From: Tessaracoccus flavus
GTDB taxonomy: Bacteria > Actinomycetota > Actinomycetes > Propionibacteriales > Propionibacteriaceae
Direction of reading: 5' to 3'
Length of the DNA: 64,000 bases
Assembly: GCF_001997295.1 (NCBI RefSeq)
Contig: NZ_CP019605.1
Coordinates: forward strand, 1,116,001 to 1,180,000
Under the pieces are notes generated by a model. That model was given only the letters and a program-made list of their open reading frames with translations, was not told the DNA's origin and ran no database searches. This document shows, piece after piece, positions 24,709 to 32,949 of this stretch (positions within the stretch are counted from its first letter, which is position 1; each line of letters opens with the position of its first letter). A program made the position numbers and the translations under genes.

Positions 24709-25388
24709 CGGTCACCGAGAACCTCCGCAGCGTCCGGACGCGGATCGACGACGCCTGCCGCGCGGCGGGGCGGGACCCGTCGTCGGTCACGCTGCTGCCG
24801 GTCTCGAAGTACCACGGGATCGACCAGATCCGGGAGGCACACCGCGCCGGGTACGCGCTGTTCGGTGAGAACCGGGTGCAGGAGATGGCGGAGAAATCCG
24901 AAGCCCTCGCCGGCGAGGGGATCGGGTTCGCCGTCATCGGCCGCGTCCAGACCAACAAGGCCAAGCAGGTCGCGGAGCTGGCCGCCGAGCTGCACTCCCT
25001 CGACTCGCTCCGACTCGCCACCGCGCTGCAGCGACGTCTGCAAGGCCTCGGCCGCCGGCTGCCCGTCCTCGTTCAGGTGAACACCTCCGGGGAGCCGCAG
25101 AAGGGCGGGATCGAGCCCAGTGAGGCACCGGAGTTCGCCAAGCAGCTCGCGGGGCTCGATGCGCTCGTACCGATGGGGCTCATGACGATGGCGGTCAACA
25201 GCCCCGACCGTGCCGTCGTGGCCGCCTGCTTCGCCACCCTGGCCGCTGTTCAGGCCGCGCTGCGCGACACCACCGGCGGTGGCTGGGACGAACTGAGCAT
25301 GGGCATGTCCGGAGACTTCCCGATCGCCATCGAGCACGGGGCGACGACCGTGCGCCTCGGCACCGCGATCTTCGGACCGCGCGGGTAG
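24705..25388 (+). CDS. yggS: YggS-family pyridoxal phosphate homeostasis protein
   Basis: A PLP-binding (alanine-racemase N-domain fold) protein of about 227 residues. The PLP lysine lies in LLPVSKYHGIDQIREA, followed by FGENRVQEM, the family hallmark. VIGRVQTNKAKQVAELA, VQVNTSGEPQKGGIEP and the phosphate-binding LSMGMSGDFPIAIEHGAT region are conserved. YggS binds PLP without known catalysis and balances vitamin B6 and amino acid pools. In many actinobacteria it lies near ftsZ; here it ends the moxR/vWA operon, an unusual place. Starts 24699 and 24705 are both possible. Confidence 0.93.
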   Translation: MTVTENLRSVRTRIDDACRAAGRDPSSVTLLPVSKYHGIDQIREAHRAGYALFGENRVQEMAEKSEALAGEGIGFAVIGRVQTNKAKQVAELAAELHSLDSLRLATALQRRLQGLGRRLPVLVQVNTSGEPQKGGIEPSEAPEFAKQLAGLDALVPMGLMTMAVNSPDRAVVAACFATLAAVQAALRDTTGGGWDELSMGMSGDFPIAIEHGATTVRLGTAIFGPRG

Positions 25389-25392
25389 CGGG

Positions 25393-27213
25393 CTAGCCCA
25401 GGTTCTCGATCTCCAGACGCGGGACGTCGGGGCTGTGCGGCATTCCGAAGACCTGTTCGAGGAACGACACCTGAGATTCCAGGCTCTGCCTGCGCGCGGC
25501 CATGGTGCGGAAGCCGTGGCCCTCGCCGTCGAACATCACCAGCGCCACCGGAAGCCCCGCCTGTCGTACGGCCTGCGCCATCTGCTCTGCCTGGTTTGGC
25601 GGCACCACTTTGTCGTCCAGGCCCTGCAGGATGAGCATGGGAGTCGAGAGGCTCTCGAGGTGGTTGATGGGGGAGCGGGCCTCATACACGTCGCGCCCCT
25701 CCGGCCACGGGGCGACCAGACCGTCGAGGTAGCGCGACTCGGCCTTGTGGGTGTCGGTGGCCAGCGTCGGGAGGTAGCCGATGCCGTAGCGGCTGATACC
25801 GGCCGCGTACACGTCGGAGCTGACGAGCGACTTCAGGGTGGTGAAGCCGCCGGCGCTGCCGCCGGTGATCGCCACCCGACGCGGATCGATGCGGTCGCTG
25901 ACGGCGCGCACGGCGGCCTCGGCGTCGGCGACGTCCAGCACGCCCCACTGCCCGCGGAGCCGGTCGCGGTAGGCGCGGCCGAAGCCGGTGGAGCCCGAGT
26001 AGTTCACGTCGATCACCGCGAAGCCACGCGACACCCAGAACTGGATCTGGGGGTCGTAGCTCGCGGTGGTCATGGCGGTCGGGCCGCCGTGGGTGAGGAC
26101 GATGAGCGGCGGGGCCGCGGCGTCGGGGAGATACAGCCAGGAGTGGACGGGTCCTGCCGGCCCATCGGCCCACACCGCCTCGGGGGTGACGGCTGAGGCG
26201 ACGGCGTCGCGTGCGCCGTCGATGATCTCGACCTGGCCGTCGCGACGGATGGCCACGAGGGAGGGGGGCCGGTCGGCGAACTCCGCGACGGCGTAGATGG
26301 TCTCACCGTCGGTCGCGATCGAGTCGATGTCGGTGGTGCCCGGGAGTGGGTGCCGCACGGCCCCGGTGCAGTGGTTCCACACCGCCAGGCGACCCCTCCC
26401 GTCGGCGTACTCCACGGAGGCCAGTTCGTCACTCCCGACGGCGCAGGCGACCGCCGGGTTCAACACCCAGGTGGGGCCGCTGCAGTCGTGGCCGACCTCC
26501 CAGCGAGCCCCGCCGTCGATCCGCCAGTTCCAGAACCCGTTGTCATCGGCCACATGGGCCAGGCGCCCGTCCTCCAGCCAGAGTGGGAACTGGGCCGACA
26601 CGCCGCGCGACGCGGCGACGGCACGGGCGTCGGTGGGGTCGTCGAGGGAGGCCACCCAGACCTCGGCGGTGTCCCAGCTCATGTCGGGGTGGCGCCACTG
26701 GTACCAAGCCACCTGCGCTCCGGCCGATGCGATTCCCGCGTAGAAGTCGGCGCCCGTGGCGACGACCCGTCCGCCGTCCTCGTTCGGGCCGGTCAAGGAC
26801 AGCTCGACGACCTCGGTCCGCGGCTCAGGGTCGGCCTCGTGGTCCTCGCGGACGGCGAGGAGCCTGCCTCCCGCAAGGTGCAGACCGCCATAGACGAAGC
26901 GCTGCTGCTCCGGCGTCACGGGCCGGGGCTGACCGTCCTCGATGAGCCAGACGCGACGGGTGCGGTCGTCGACGTAGGCGACGTGCGTGTCGCCGACGCT
27001 GTACGCCCCGCCTCCGTACTCCATCGCACGCGACCGCACCGACGCCTCGGGGGTGAGGTCCGTGACGACGCCGTCGGCCCACCGCCGGACGGTGCTGCGG
27101 CCGTCCTCGGCTGCGATCGTCGCCAGCCAGAAGACACCCTGGCCGGTCACCTGAACCTGGGAGATGGCGTCGGGGTAGTGGAGGACTGAGTCAAGGCTGA
27201 GCGGTTGGCGCAT
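25393..27213 (-). CDS. S9-family prolyl oligopeptidase / acylaminoacyl-peptidase-like hydrolase
   Basis: A 606-residue serine peptidase. The N-terminal 350 residues form a beta-propeller with repeated Trp/Asp-rich blades. The C-terminal alpha/beta-hydrolase domain has the nucleophile ITGGSAGGFTTLKS, the Asp in LQGLDDKVVPPNQAEQM and the His in MFDGEGHGFRTMAA, a complete triad. There is no signal peptide, so it is cytosolic and probably trims short peptides. The start follows AGGAAAGAGG. It converges on yggS with only four bases between stops and is divergent from DUF3145. Confidence 0.92.
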   Translation of the reverse strand: MRQPLSLDSVLHYPDAISQVQVTGQGVFWLATIAAEDGRSTVRRWADGVVTDLTPEASVRSRAMEYGGGAYSVGDTHVAYVDDRTRRVWLIEDGQPRPVTPEQQRFVYGGLHLAGGRLLAVREDHEADPEPRTEVVELSLTGPNEDGGRVVATGADFYAGIASAGAQVAWYQWRHPDMSWDTAEVWVASLDDPTDARAVAASRGVSAQFPLWLEDGRLAHVADDNGFWNWRIDGGARWEVGHDCSGPTWVLNPAVACAVGSDELASVEYADGRGRLAVWNHCTGAVRHPLPGTTDIDSIATDGETIYAVAEFADRPPSLVAIRRDGQVEIIDGARDAVASAVTPEAVWADGPAGPVHSWLYLPDAAAPPLIVLTHGGPTAMTTASYDPQIQFWVSRGFAVIDVNYSGSTGFGRAYRDRLRGQWGVLDVADAEAAVRAVSDRIDPRRVAITGGSAGGFTTLKSLVSSDVYAAGISRYGIGYLPTLATDTHKAESRYLDGLVAPWPEGRDVYEARSPINHLESLSTPMLILQGLDDKVVPPNQAEQMAQAVRQAGLPVALVMFDGEGHGFRTMAARRQSLESQVSFLEQVFGMPHSPDVPRLEIENLG

Positions 27214-27351
27214 GCCTCTTTCCTACCGTCGGCGTGGGGGCGGCACAAGTCGGCCATTGCACCGGGGACCACCGGTGATGCACAATGGGGTCACACCTGG
27301 CCGGGCCTGATCGCAGGGGAAGGCAATCCGGCCCGACCAGGAGGTACCCAT

Positions 27352-27876
27352 ATGTCTGCTCGTCTCGACACGAACAGCAACTCGCAGGCGCGCGGGATGA
27401 TCTTCGTCCACTCCGCGCCTGCCGCGCTGTGCCCGCACATCGAATGGGCCATCGGGGCCGCCCTGAACGGGCGCCCCACCCTCACCTGGACCGCGCAGCC
27501 CGCCGAGAGCGGCTCGCAGCGCGCCGAGCTGTCGTGGGCGTCGCCCATCGGGACCGGTGCCGCGATCGCGAGCTCTCTTCAGAAGCTGGGCCGCGTGCGC
27601 TTCGAGGTCACGGAGGAGCCGTCGGCCGGCAGCGACGGTCAGCGCTACTGCTTCACCCCGTCGCTGGGCGCCTTCTCGGCGGTGGTCGGCGTCCACGGTG
27701 ACATCCTCGTGCCGGAGGACCGGCTGAAGCACGCCGTCGCGACGGACGCCCTCGGCGGCGAACCGATCTACAAGGGGCTCGAACGTCTGTTGGGCGTCCC
27801 CTGGGACGAGGAGCTCGACGTCTTCCGCCACGCGAGCGAGGACGCGCCCGTGCGCTGGCTGCACCAGGTCGTCTAA
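27352..27876 (+). CDS. DUF3145 protein
   Basis: A 174-residue protein of the actinobacteria-specific DUF3145 family, typically next to fabF. Recognisable segments are GMIFVHSAPAALCPHIEWA, GRVRFEVTEEPS and GEPIYKGLERLLGVPWDEELD near the C-terminus. It is cytosolic. Its function is unknown, and the constant linkage to fatty acid synthesis is the only clue. The ATG at 27352 follows CAGGAGG. The stop codon is inside the first arm of the palindromic element at 27875. Confidence 0.9.
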   Translation: MSARLDTNSNSQARGMIFVHSAPAALCPHIEWAIGAALNGRPTLTWTAQPAESGSQRAELSWASPIGTGAAIASSLQKLGRVRFEVTEEPSAGSDGQRYCFTPSLGAFSAVVGVHGDILVPEDRLKHAVATDALGGEPIYKGLERLLGVPWDEELDVFRHASEDAPVRWLHQVV

Positions 27877-27998
27877 CGCCAACCCGGACGACGGCACGCC
27901 AACGACAATCAGCGACGCCCGCGAGATCTCGCGGGCGTCGCTGTATTTCGCTGGTGTGAGCGAATTGCGATTGGCGTCTTGGTGTGCCGGTTGGCGTC
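27875..27998. repeat. Symmetric palindromic element with 20-bp-spaced arms (copy 1)
   Basis: A perfect 34-nt palindrome (27910-27943; arms of 17, centre GAGATCTC) is flanked on the left by AACGCCAAC at 27875 and CACGCCAAC at 27895. On the right are a degenerate GCTGGTGTG at 27950, ATTGGCGTC at 27970 and GTTGGCGTC at 27990. All arms sit on a 20-bp grid measured from the palindrome centre. Geometry is identical to the copy at 53987. It lies between convergent DUF3145 and fabF. Confidence 0.85.
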
Positions 27999-28012
27999 GG
28001 TGAGGGCTCAGC

Positions 28013-29269
28013 TCAGTCCGTGATGTTCTCGTTGGTGACCACGACGGCGACGTTGTGGCCGCCGAAGCCGAACGAGTTGTTGACCGCGGCGAGGTCACCG
28101 TCGGGAAGCTGCCGGTTCTCGGTCGCGACGTCGATGCCGAGGTCCGGCTCAATGTTGTCGACGTTGATCGTGCCGGGCACCACCCGGTTCTTCAGCGCCA
28201 GCACGGTGGCGAGCGTCTCGAGCGCGCCGGCGCCGCCGAGCAGGTGCCCAGTCATGGACTTGGTCGAGTTGACCACCACGTGCTCGACGTCGCGGCCGAG
28301 CGCGTTACGGATGGACCCTGCCTCAGTGATGTCCCCCTGCGGGGTGGACGTGCCGTGGGCGTTGACGTGGACGATATCGGAGGCGCTGAGCCCTGCCTCG
28401 CGGAGGCCCTTGACCATGGCCTGCGACTGCCCGTACCCCTCGGGGTCGGGCTGGACGATGTCGTGGCTGTCGGCGGTCATGCCGGCGCCGCGCAGCGTGC
28501 CGTAGATCTTCGCGCCACGGGCCTGTGCATGCTCCAGCGTCTCGAGCACCAGCATCGCCGCGCCCTCGCCGAGGACGAACCCGTCGCGGTCGACGTCCCA
28601 GGGTCTCGAGGCCCGTTCGGGTTCGTCGTTGCGCCGCGAGAGGGCCTGCATCTGGCCGAAGGCGCCGATGGGGAGGGGGTGGATGACGGCCTCGCCGCCG
28701 CCGACCATGACCACGTCGGCGCGCCCGAGGCGGATCGTGTCCAGCCCCAGCGAGATCGCCTCGTTCGACGAGGCGCAGGCGGAGATGGGCGTGTGGATCC
28801 CGGCGCGGGCACCGATCTTCAGGCCGATGTTGGCGGCTGGGGCGTTGGCCATCAGCATCGGGATGGTGAAGGGGGAGACGCGGCGCACGCCCTTGTCCTT
28901 CATGACATCCCACTGCCCCAGCAATGAGTGCAGGCCGCCGATGCCGGTCGCGCTGCACACGCCGAGGCGGTCTCGGTCCACGGGGTTGTCCTCGCCGAGC
29001 CCGAATCCCGCGTCGGCCCAGGCCTCAAGGCCAGCGACCATGACCAACTGCGTCGAGCGGTCCAGCTTCCGGGCCTCGATGCGGTCGATGATCTCGGTGG
29101 GCTCGACGGCGGCCCTCGCCGCGATGCGGGTGGGCAGGTCCGCGGCCCAGTCCTCGGTGATGAGGGAGACGCCCGAGCGCCCGGAGAGCAGGGCCTCCCA
29201 GGTGGACGGGGCTGTACCACCGAGAGGGGTGGTGGCGCCGATGCCGGTGATCACGACGGTGGTGGACAT
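28013..29269 (-). CDS. fabF: 3-oxoacyl-ACP synthase II (FabF)
   Basis: Elongating ketosynthase of FAS-II, 418 residues, condensing malonyl-ACP with acyl-ACP. The nucleophile Cys is in PISACASSNEAIS, the two catalytic His in HVNAHGTSTPQGD and NNSFGFGGHNV, and the conserved Lys in NSTKSMTGHLLGGAG. It is the last gene of fabD-fabH-acpP-fabF, and a 64-bp gap separates it from acpP. The ATG at 29269 follows AGAGGAG. It would act on fatty acids (including branched or anteiso chains) in the cytosol. Confidence 0.96.
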   Translation of the reverse strand: MSTTVVITGIGATTPLGGTAPSTWEALLSGRSGVSLITEDWAADLPTRIAARAAVEPTEIIDRIEARKLDRSTQLVMVAGLEAWADAGFGLGEDNPVDRDRLGVCSATGIGGLHSLLGQWDVMKDKGVRRVSPFTIPMLMANAPAANIGLKIGARAGIHTPISACASSNEAISLGLDTIRLGRADVVMVGGGEAVIHPLPIGAFGQMQALSRRNDEPERASRPWDVDRDGFVLGEGAAMLVLETLEHAQARGAKIYGTLRGAGMTADSHDIVQPDPEGYGQSQAMVKGLREAGLSASDIVHVNAHGTSTPQGDITEAGSIRNALGRDVEHVVVNSTKSMTGHLLGGAGALETLATVLALKNRVVPGTINVDNIEPDLGIDVATENRQLPDGDLAAVNNSFGFGGHNVAVVVTNENITD

Positions 29270-29333
29270 GAGGCTCCTCTAAATGATGGATGAGTGGGAG
29301 CGGCGGGGCGTGATCCGCCCCGCCGCAACGCGA

Positions 29334-29579
29334 TCAGTTGGTGGCGCGCTCGATGTAGGCGACGGCGTCGCCCACGGTCTTGAGGTTCTTGGCGTCCTCG
29401 TCGGGGATCTCGACGCCGAACTTGTCCTCGCAGCCGTAGATGATCTCGACCATCGAGAGCGAGTCCACGCCGAGGTCGTCGACGAACGACTTGTCGAGCT
29501 GGACGTCCTCGGTGGCGATGCCGGCGATGTCGTTGACGATCTCAGCCAGGTCGGCGCGGATCTCTTCAGTGCTAGCCAT
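29334..29579 (-). CDS. acpP: Acyl carrier protein
   Basis: An acidic 81-residue ACP. The phosphopantetheine-attachment Ser is in DDLGVDSLSMVE, near residue 40. The four-helix layout and C-terminal DAVAYIERATN are typical. It carries growing acyl chains in FAS-II. The position between fabH and fabF is standard for actinobacteria. The ATG at 29579 follows AGAAGGAGC. Confidence 0.96.
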   Translation of the reverse strand: MASTEEIRADLAEIVNDIAGIATEDVQLDKSFVDDLGVDSLSMVEIIYGCEDKFGVEIPDEDAKNLKTVGDAVAYIERATN

Positions 29580-29608
29580 GTCTGGCTCCTTCTCTAGTGA
29601 GTGTGCGG

Positions 29609-30598
29609 TCAGGGCAGGATCACGGTCTGGCCGGCGAACACGAGGCCCGCTCCAAATCCGATGATCAGGGCGCTGTCGCCGCTCTTGGCCTGCCCGGATT
29701 CGAGCAGGCTTTCCATCGCCAGCGGGATCGATGCCGCAGACGAATTACCCATGGTGACGATGTCGCGGGCGACCACGACCTCCTCGGGCAGCTTGAGGTG
29801 GCGCAACATGGAGTCGGTGATCCGGTTGTTCGCCTGGTGGGGGATGAAGCAGTCGAGCTCGTCGGGCGTCAGGCCGGAGGCTTCGAGCGTCTCCTTTGCC
29901 TTCTCCACGATCGAGGTGGTGGCCCACTTGAAGACCTCGCGACCCTCCATGTGGATGAACGGGCCCTTCTCCTCGGGGCCGACGGTGCGCCAGTCGTCGA
30001 TCTCGATGACCGCGTGCGCCTCCGGCTTCGAACCCCAGATGGTAGGGCCGATCGCCGGCTCGTCGCTGGGGCCGATGACGACCGCGCCTGCGCCGTCGGA
30101 GAAGAGGAAGGCGGTCGAGCGGTCGTCGATGTCGGTGTAGCGCGAGAGCACCTCGACGCCGAGCACGAGCACGTGCCGCGCCGAGCCCGAGCGGACCATC
30201 GATTCGGCCAGCCCGACGCCGTAGCAGAAGCCTGCGCAGGCTGCCGAGAGATCGAACGCCGCAGGCGCGGGCAGCCCGAGCTTTTCGGCGATGATGCAGG
30301 CCAGCGCGGGCGTCTGCATGAAATGGGAGACGGTCGACACCAGGACGGCGTCGATGTCGGAGGGCTGCAGCCCGGCCCGTTCGATCGCCTTGGAGGCGGC
30401 CTCGAGGCCGAGCGTCTCCGCGTCCTCGCCGTCGGCGGCCCAGCGGCGCTCCTTAATGCCGGTGCGCTGGGTGATCCACTCGTCGGTGGAGTCGATCATC
30501 GTGCACAGCTCGTCGTTGGTGACGACGCGGCTGCCGCGGGCTCCGCCCACGCTCATCAGTCGAGCGTGGGTGGCGCCGGTGGAGGTCTTGAGGGTCAT
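29609..30598 (-). CDS. fabH: 3-oxoacyl-ACP synthase III (FabH)
   Basis: Initiating ketosynthase of FAS-II, 329 residues, condensing an acyl-CoA primer with malonyl-ACP. The catalytic Cys is in DLSAACAGFCYG. The His and Asn are in FIPHQANNRI and VTMGNSSAASIP. The N-terminus (RLMSVGGARGSRVVTNDELC) and IKERRWAADGE are typical. Primer choice sets branched versus straight chains; actinobacterial FabH commonly takes branched primers, which is inferred here. Start ATG 30598, five bases after fabD ends. Confidence 0.95.
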   Translation of the reverse strand: MTLKTSTGATHARLMSVGGARGSRVVTNDELCTMIDSTDEWITQRTGIKERRWAADGEDAETLGLEAASKAIERAGLQPSDIDAVLVSTVSHFMQTPALACIIAEKLGLPAPAAFDLSAACAGFCYGVGLAESMVRSGSARHVLVLGVEVLSRYTDIDDRSTAFLFSDGAGAVVIGPSDEPAIGPTIWGSKPEAHAVIEIDDWRTVGPEEKGPFIHMEGREVFKWATTSIVEKAKETLEASGLTPDELDCFIPHQANNRITDSMLRHLKLPEEVVVARDIVTMGNSSAASIPLAMESLLESGQAKSGDSALIIGFGAGLVFAGQTVILP

Positions 30599-30603
30599 GT
30601 CGC

Positions 30604-31542
30604 TCAGTTCTCGTCGTTGTGGAAGGTGGAGTGGGTGCGGCAGAACGCCCGCGCGTCATCGAGCTGGTCGGGGGAGTCGAGGTTGAACAGCTCCACGCCG
30701 GGAAGGTTCCGCTTCGCGATTCCGGTGAGCGTGCCGGCGGGCGTCAGCTCGAGGATGCCCGTCACCCCCAGCTGCGTCATCGTCTCCATGCAGAGATCCC
30801 AGCGGACCGGGTTGGCCACCTGGTTGATCATCCGCAGGAGGGCGTCATCCCCGTTGGTGACGACGGCCCCGTCTCGGTTGGAGATCAGGCGCGTGCGTGG
30901 TGCGGCGGAGGCCACACCCTCGGCGACTCGCGTCAGGCGCTCGACGGCGGGCTCCATGTGCACGGTGTGGAATGCGCCGGCCACGCTGAGCGGGACCAGC
31001 CGAGCCCGTCGCGGTGGGTTGTCCGCGAGGGCTGCGAGCTGTTCGACGGTGCCCGCGGCGACGATCTGTCCAGCGCCGTTGTTGTTGGCGGGGGTGAGGC
31101 CGGCCTCCTCGATGGCGGCCAGCACCTCGTCCGGCTTGCCGGCGACGACGGCGGTCATGGAGGTCTCGCGGAGCGCTGAGGCCTCAGCCATTGCCTGCCC
31201 GCGCTCGCGGACCAGCTTGATCGCGTCGTCGTCGTGCAGCACTCCGGCGAGTGCCATCGCCGCGAGCTCGCCGACGGAGTGACCGGCGACGACGTCCGCG
31301 AGAGAGGCGAGGTCGGCCGACAGGGCGCGGGCCGCCACGAGACTGGCGGCCACGAGGAGCGGCTGCGCCACGGCGGTGTCGCGGATGGTCTCGGCATCCG
31401 CCTCCGTGCCGAAGTGGGCGAGGTCGAGGTCGGTGACGCCCGACATCTGCGCCACACGTTCGGCGGATTCCGGGTCCTGGAGCCACGCAGTGAGGAAGCC
31501 GGGGGTCTGGGCGCCTTGACCGGGCGCGACGATTGCAAGCAC
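30604..31542 (-). CDS. fabD: Malonyl-CoA:ACP transacylase (FabD)
   Basis: Moves malonyl groups from CoA to ACP, 312 residues. MLAIVAPGQGAQTPGF is the oxyanion-hole opening, the nucleophile is in VVAGHSVGELAAM, and the catalytic His is in SVAGAFHTVHMEP. GTG 31542 is the start. It is the first gene of the fab operon. The 181-bp gap upstream, to fasR, holds a long dyad likely to be the operator. Confidence 0.95.
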   Translation of the reverse strand: MLAIVAPGQGAQTPGFLTAWLQDPESAERVAQMSGVTDLDLAHFGTEADAETIRDTAVAQPLLVAASLVAARALSADLASLADVVAGHSVGELAAMALAGVLHDDDAIKLVRERGQAMAEASALRETSMTAVVAGKPDEVLAAIEEAGLTPANNNGAGQIVAAGTVEQLAALADNPPRRARLVPLSVAGAFHTVHMEPAVERLTRVAEGVASAAPRTRLISNRDGAVVTNGDDALLRMINQVANPVRWDLCMETMTQLGVTGILELTPAGTLTGIAKRNLPGVELFNLDSPDQLDDARAFCRTHSTFHNDEN

Positions 31543-31622
31543 GAGATTCAGTCTTCCCGGCCCCCGCGTCGGAGGCGGGATCGAATGTCACGAAATTATC
31601 ACGCAGCGGTTTGTGGAGTTCT

Positions 31623-31670
31623 GACAAGCCCTCTCGAGCTAGCAGCCCTGAGAGGGGGGTGACGCTTGTC
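31623..31670. promoter_or_regulatory. Long dyad upstream of fabD, candidate FasR operator
   Basis: Outer arms GACAAGC (31623-31629) and GCTTGTC (31664-31670) enclose inner arms CCCTCTC (31629-31635) and GAGAGGG (31650-31656). The dyad lies between fasR and fabD. A -10-like GATAAT occurs downstream on the minus strand, near 31600. FasR of Streptomyces is known to bind upstream of fabD; the exact site here is inferred. Confidence 0.5.
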
Positions 31671-31723
31671 GGGTGCACTGAATCACGCCGGTGTTGCCCG
31701 GCGTCGGCGGTTACGGACCGCGC

Positions 31724-32905
31724 TCAGTCGTGGAGCCGGCCGAGCGTGATCGCCATGCGGAGGATGTAGGCCTCGCGTGGATCGGCTGGGTTGTAACCGG
31801 TGACCTCCTGGATGCGCTTGAGGCGGTAGCGCACCGTGTTGGGGTGGATGAACAGGGCGCGGGCGGTCGCCTCCATCGAGGAGCCGCAGTCGAGGAAGCC
31901 CACGCACGTGTCGAGGAGTTCCTTGTGCGCGGCCAGGGCGGGGTAGAGCTCCGAGGCCAGGACGCGGCGGGCGTGGCCGTCTCCCGCCAACGCTCGCTCG
32001 GGAAGGAGATCCACCGACAGCAGGGTCCTCGGGCCCTCCGGCCAAGCCTTCGCGGCGCGGTAGCCCGAGGCGGCGGCGCGGGCCGAACGCGGTGCCCCGG
32101 CGAGCGTCTCGGCTGTCGGCCCGACGACGATTGGACCGGTCGCGAAATGCTCCTGCAACTGCGCGATGCGGTCACAGGTCTCGACCGGCTCGGTGACCCC
32201 CGCGCCCCCGATGATGCACACCAGGCGGTCGCCCTGCGGGGCGGCCAGGACGTCGAGCGAGAGCTTGGCGGCGGCGCGGCGGAGCGCATCGATGCTGCCG
32301 TCCTCCGCCATCCCGCCGATTGCCACGACCACGCGGGACTCTGTGTTCCAGCCAAGGGTGGAGGCGCGCGAGAGCATGGATTCGTCGGTTTCGGCACGCA
32401 CCACGGCGTCGACGATCGTCGCCTCGATCCGCGAGTCCCAGGCGCCGCGCGCCTCCGCGGCGCGGGCATAGATCGCGGCGGCGGCGAAGGCGATCTCGCG
32501 CGAGTAGTGCACGATCCCCAGTTGCACCGGCTGGCGGTCCCCTCGCGGCAGGAGGTGCTGGAGTTGTTCCTCCAGGACCTCAGTGGTCGTGCGCACCAGG
32601 TCGACGGTCTGCTGGAGGGAGATCCGTCGCGCCATCGCCCGAGGGGCGGCTTCGAACACCGTCTCCGCCTTGAACTCGGCACCGGAGAACCACGTGACGA
32701 ATCCGTCGATGCCGGCGCGGGCCAGGATGCCGATCCACGACCTCGACTCCGGGTCCAGCTGACCGAACCACTCGTGACGCTGGGTCATGGCGGTCACGGT
32801 CGCCGTGTTGATCTCAGAGGTGGCCGCGCTCAGCCGTTTCAGCAGCGCCGTGCGGGCGCGCGACGACGAGATGAGGGCGGGCGCTGTGCCGGGGCGGTGA
32901 TCCAT
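31724..32905 (-). CDS. fasR: PucR/CdaR-type regulator of fatty acid synthesis, FasR
   Basis: A 393-residue regulator. An N-terminal GGDEF-unrelated helical sensor region and a middle degenerate nucleotide-fold segment (VVVAIGGMAEDG) precede a C-terminal helix-turn-helix, EATARALFIHPNTVRYRLKRIQEVTG, seen as SMEATARALFIHPNTVRY then RLKRIQEVTGYNP. In Streptomyces, FasR from the same locus activates fabDHPF transcription, so the same role is inferred. TAGGCT (minus, 32912-32917) ends six bases before the ATG at 32905, a leaderless start shared in mirror form with cobF. Confidence 0.88.
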   Translation of the reverse strand: MDHRPGTAPALISSSRARTALLKRLSAATSEINTATVTAMTQRHEWFGQLDPESRSWIGILARAGIDGFVTWFSGAEFKAETVFEAAPRAMARRISLQQTVDLVRTTTEVLEEQLQHLLPRGDRQPVQLGIVHYSREIAFAAAAIYARAAEARGAWDSRIEATIVDAVVRAETDESMLSRASTLGWNTESRVVVAIGGMAEDGSIDALRRAAAKLSLDVLAAPQGDRLVCIIGGAGVTEPVETCDRIAQLQEHFATGPIVVGPTAETLAGAPRSARAAASGYRAAKAWPEGPRTLLSVDLLPERALAGDGHARRVLASELYPALAAHKELLDTCVGFLDCGSSMEATARALFIHPNTVRYRLKRIQEVTGYNPADPREAYILRMAITLGRLHD

Positions 32906-32911
32906 GGCGTC

Positions 32912-32943
32912 AGCCTAGTGCCCGCGATCGGTGCGGCTAGGCT
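32912..32943. promoter_or_regulatory. Divergent leaderless promoters of fasR and cobF
   Basis: TAGGCT appears on the minus strand at 32912-32917 and on the plus strand at 32938-32943. Each ends six bases before its gene's ATG. The intergenic region is only 44 bp, so the two promoters must share or compete for polymerase. Confidence 0.55.
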
Positions 32944-32949
32944 GTCGCT

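Noticed and set aside
29597..31282. A 561-residue frame antisense to acpP, fabH and fabD
   Set aside because: It spans three well-supported genes on the other strand, including their gaps. Its content is low-complexity Arg/Ala/Ser.
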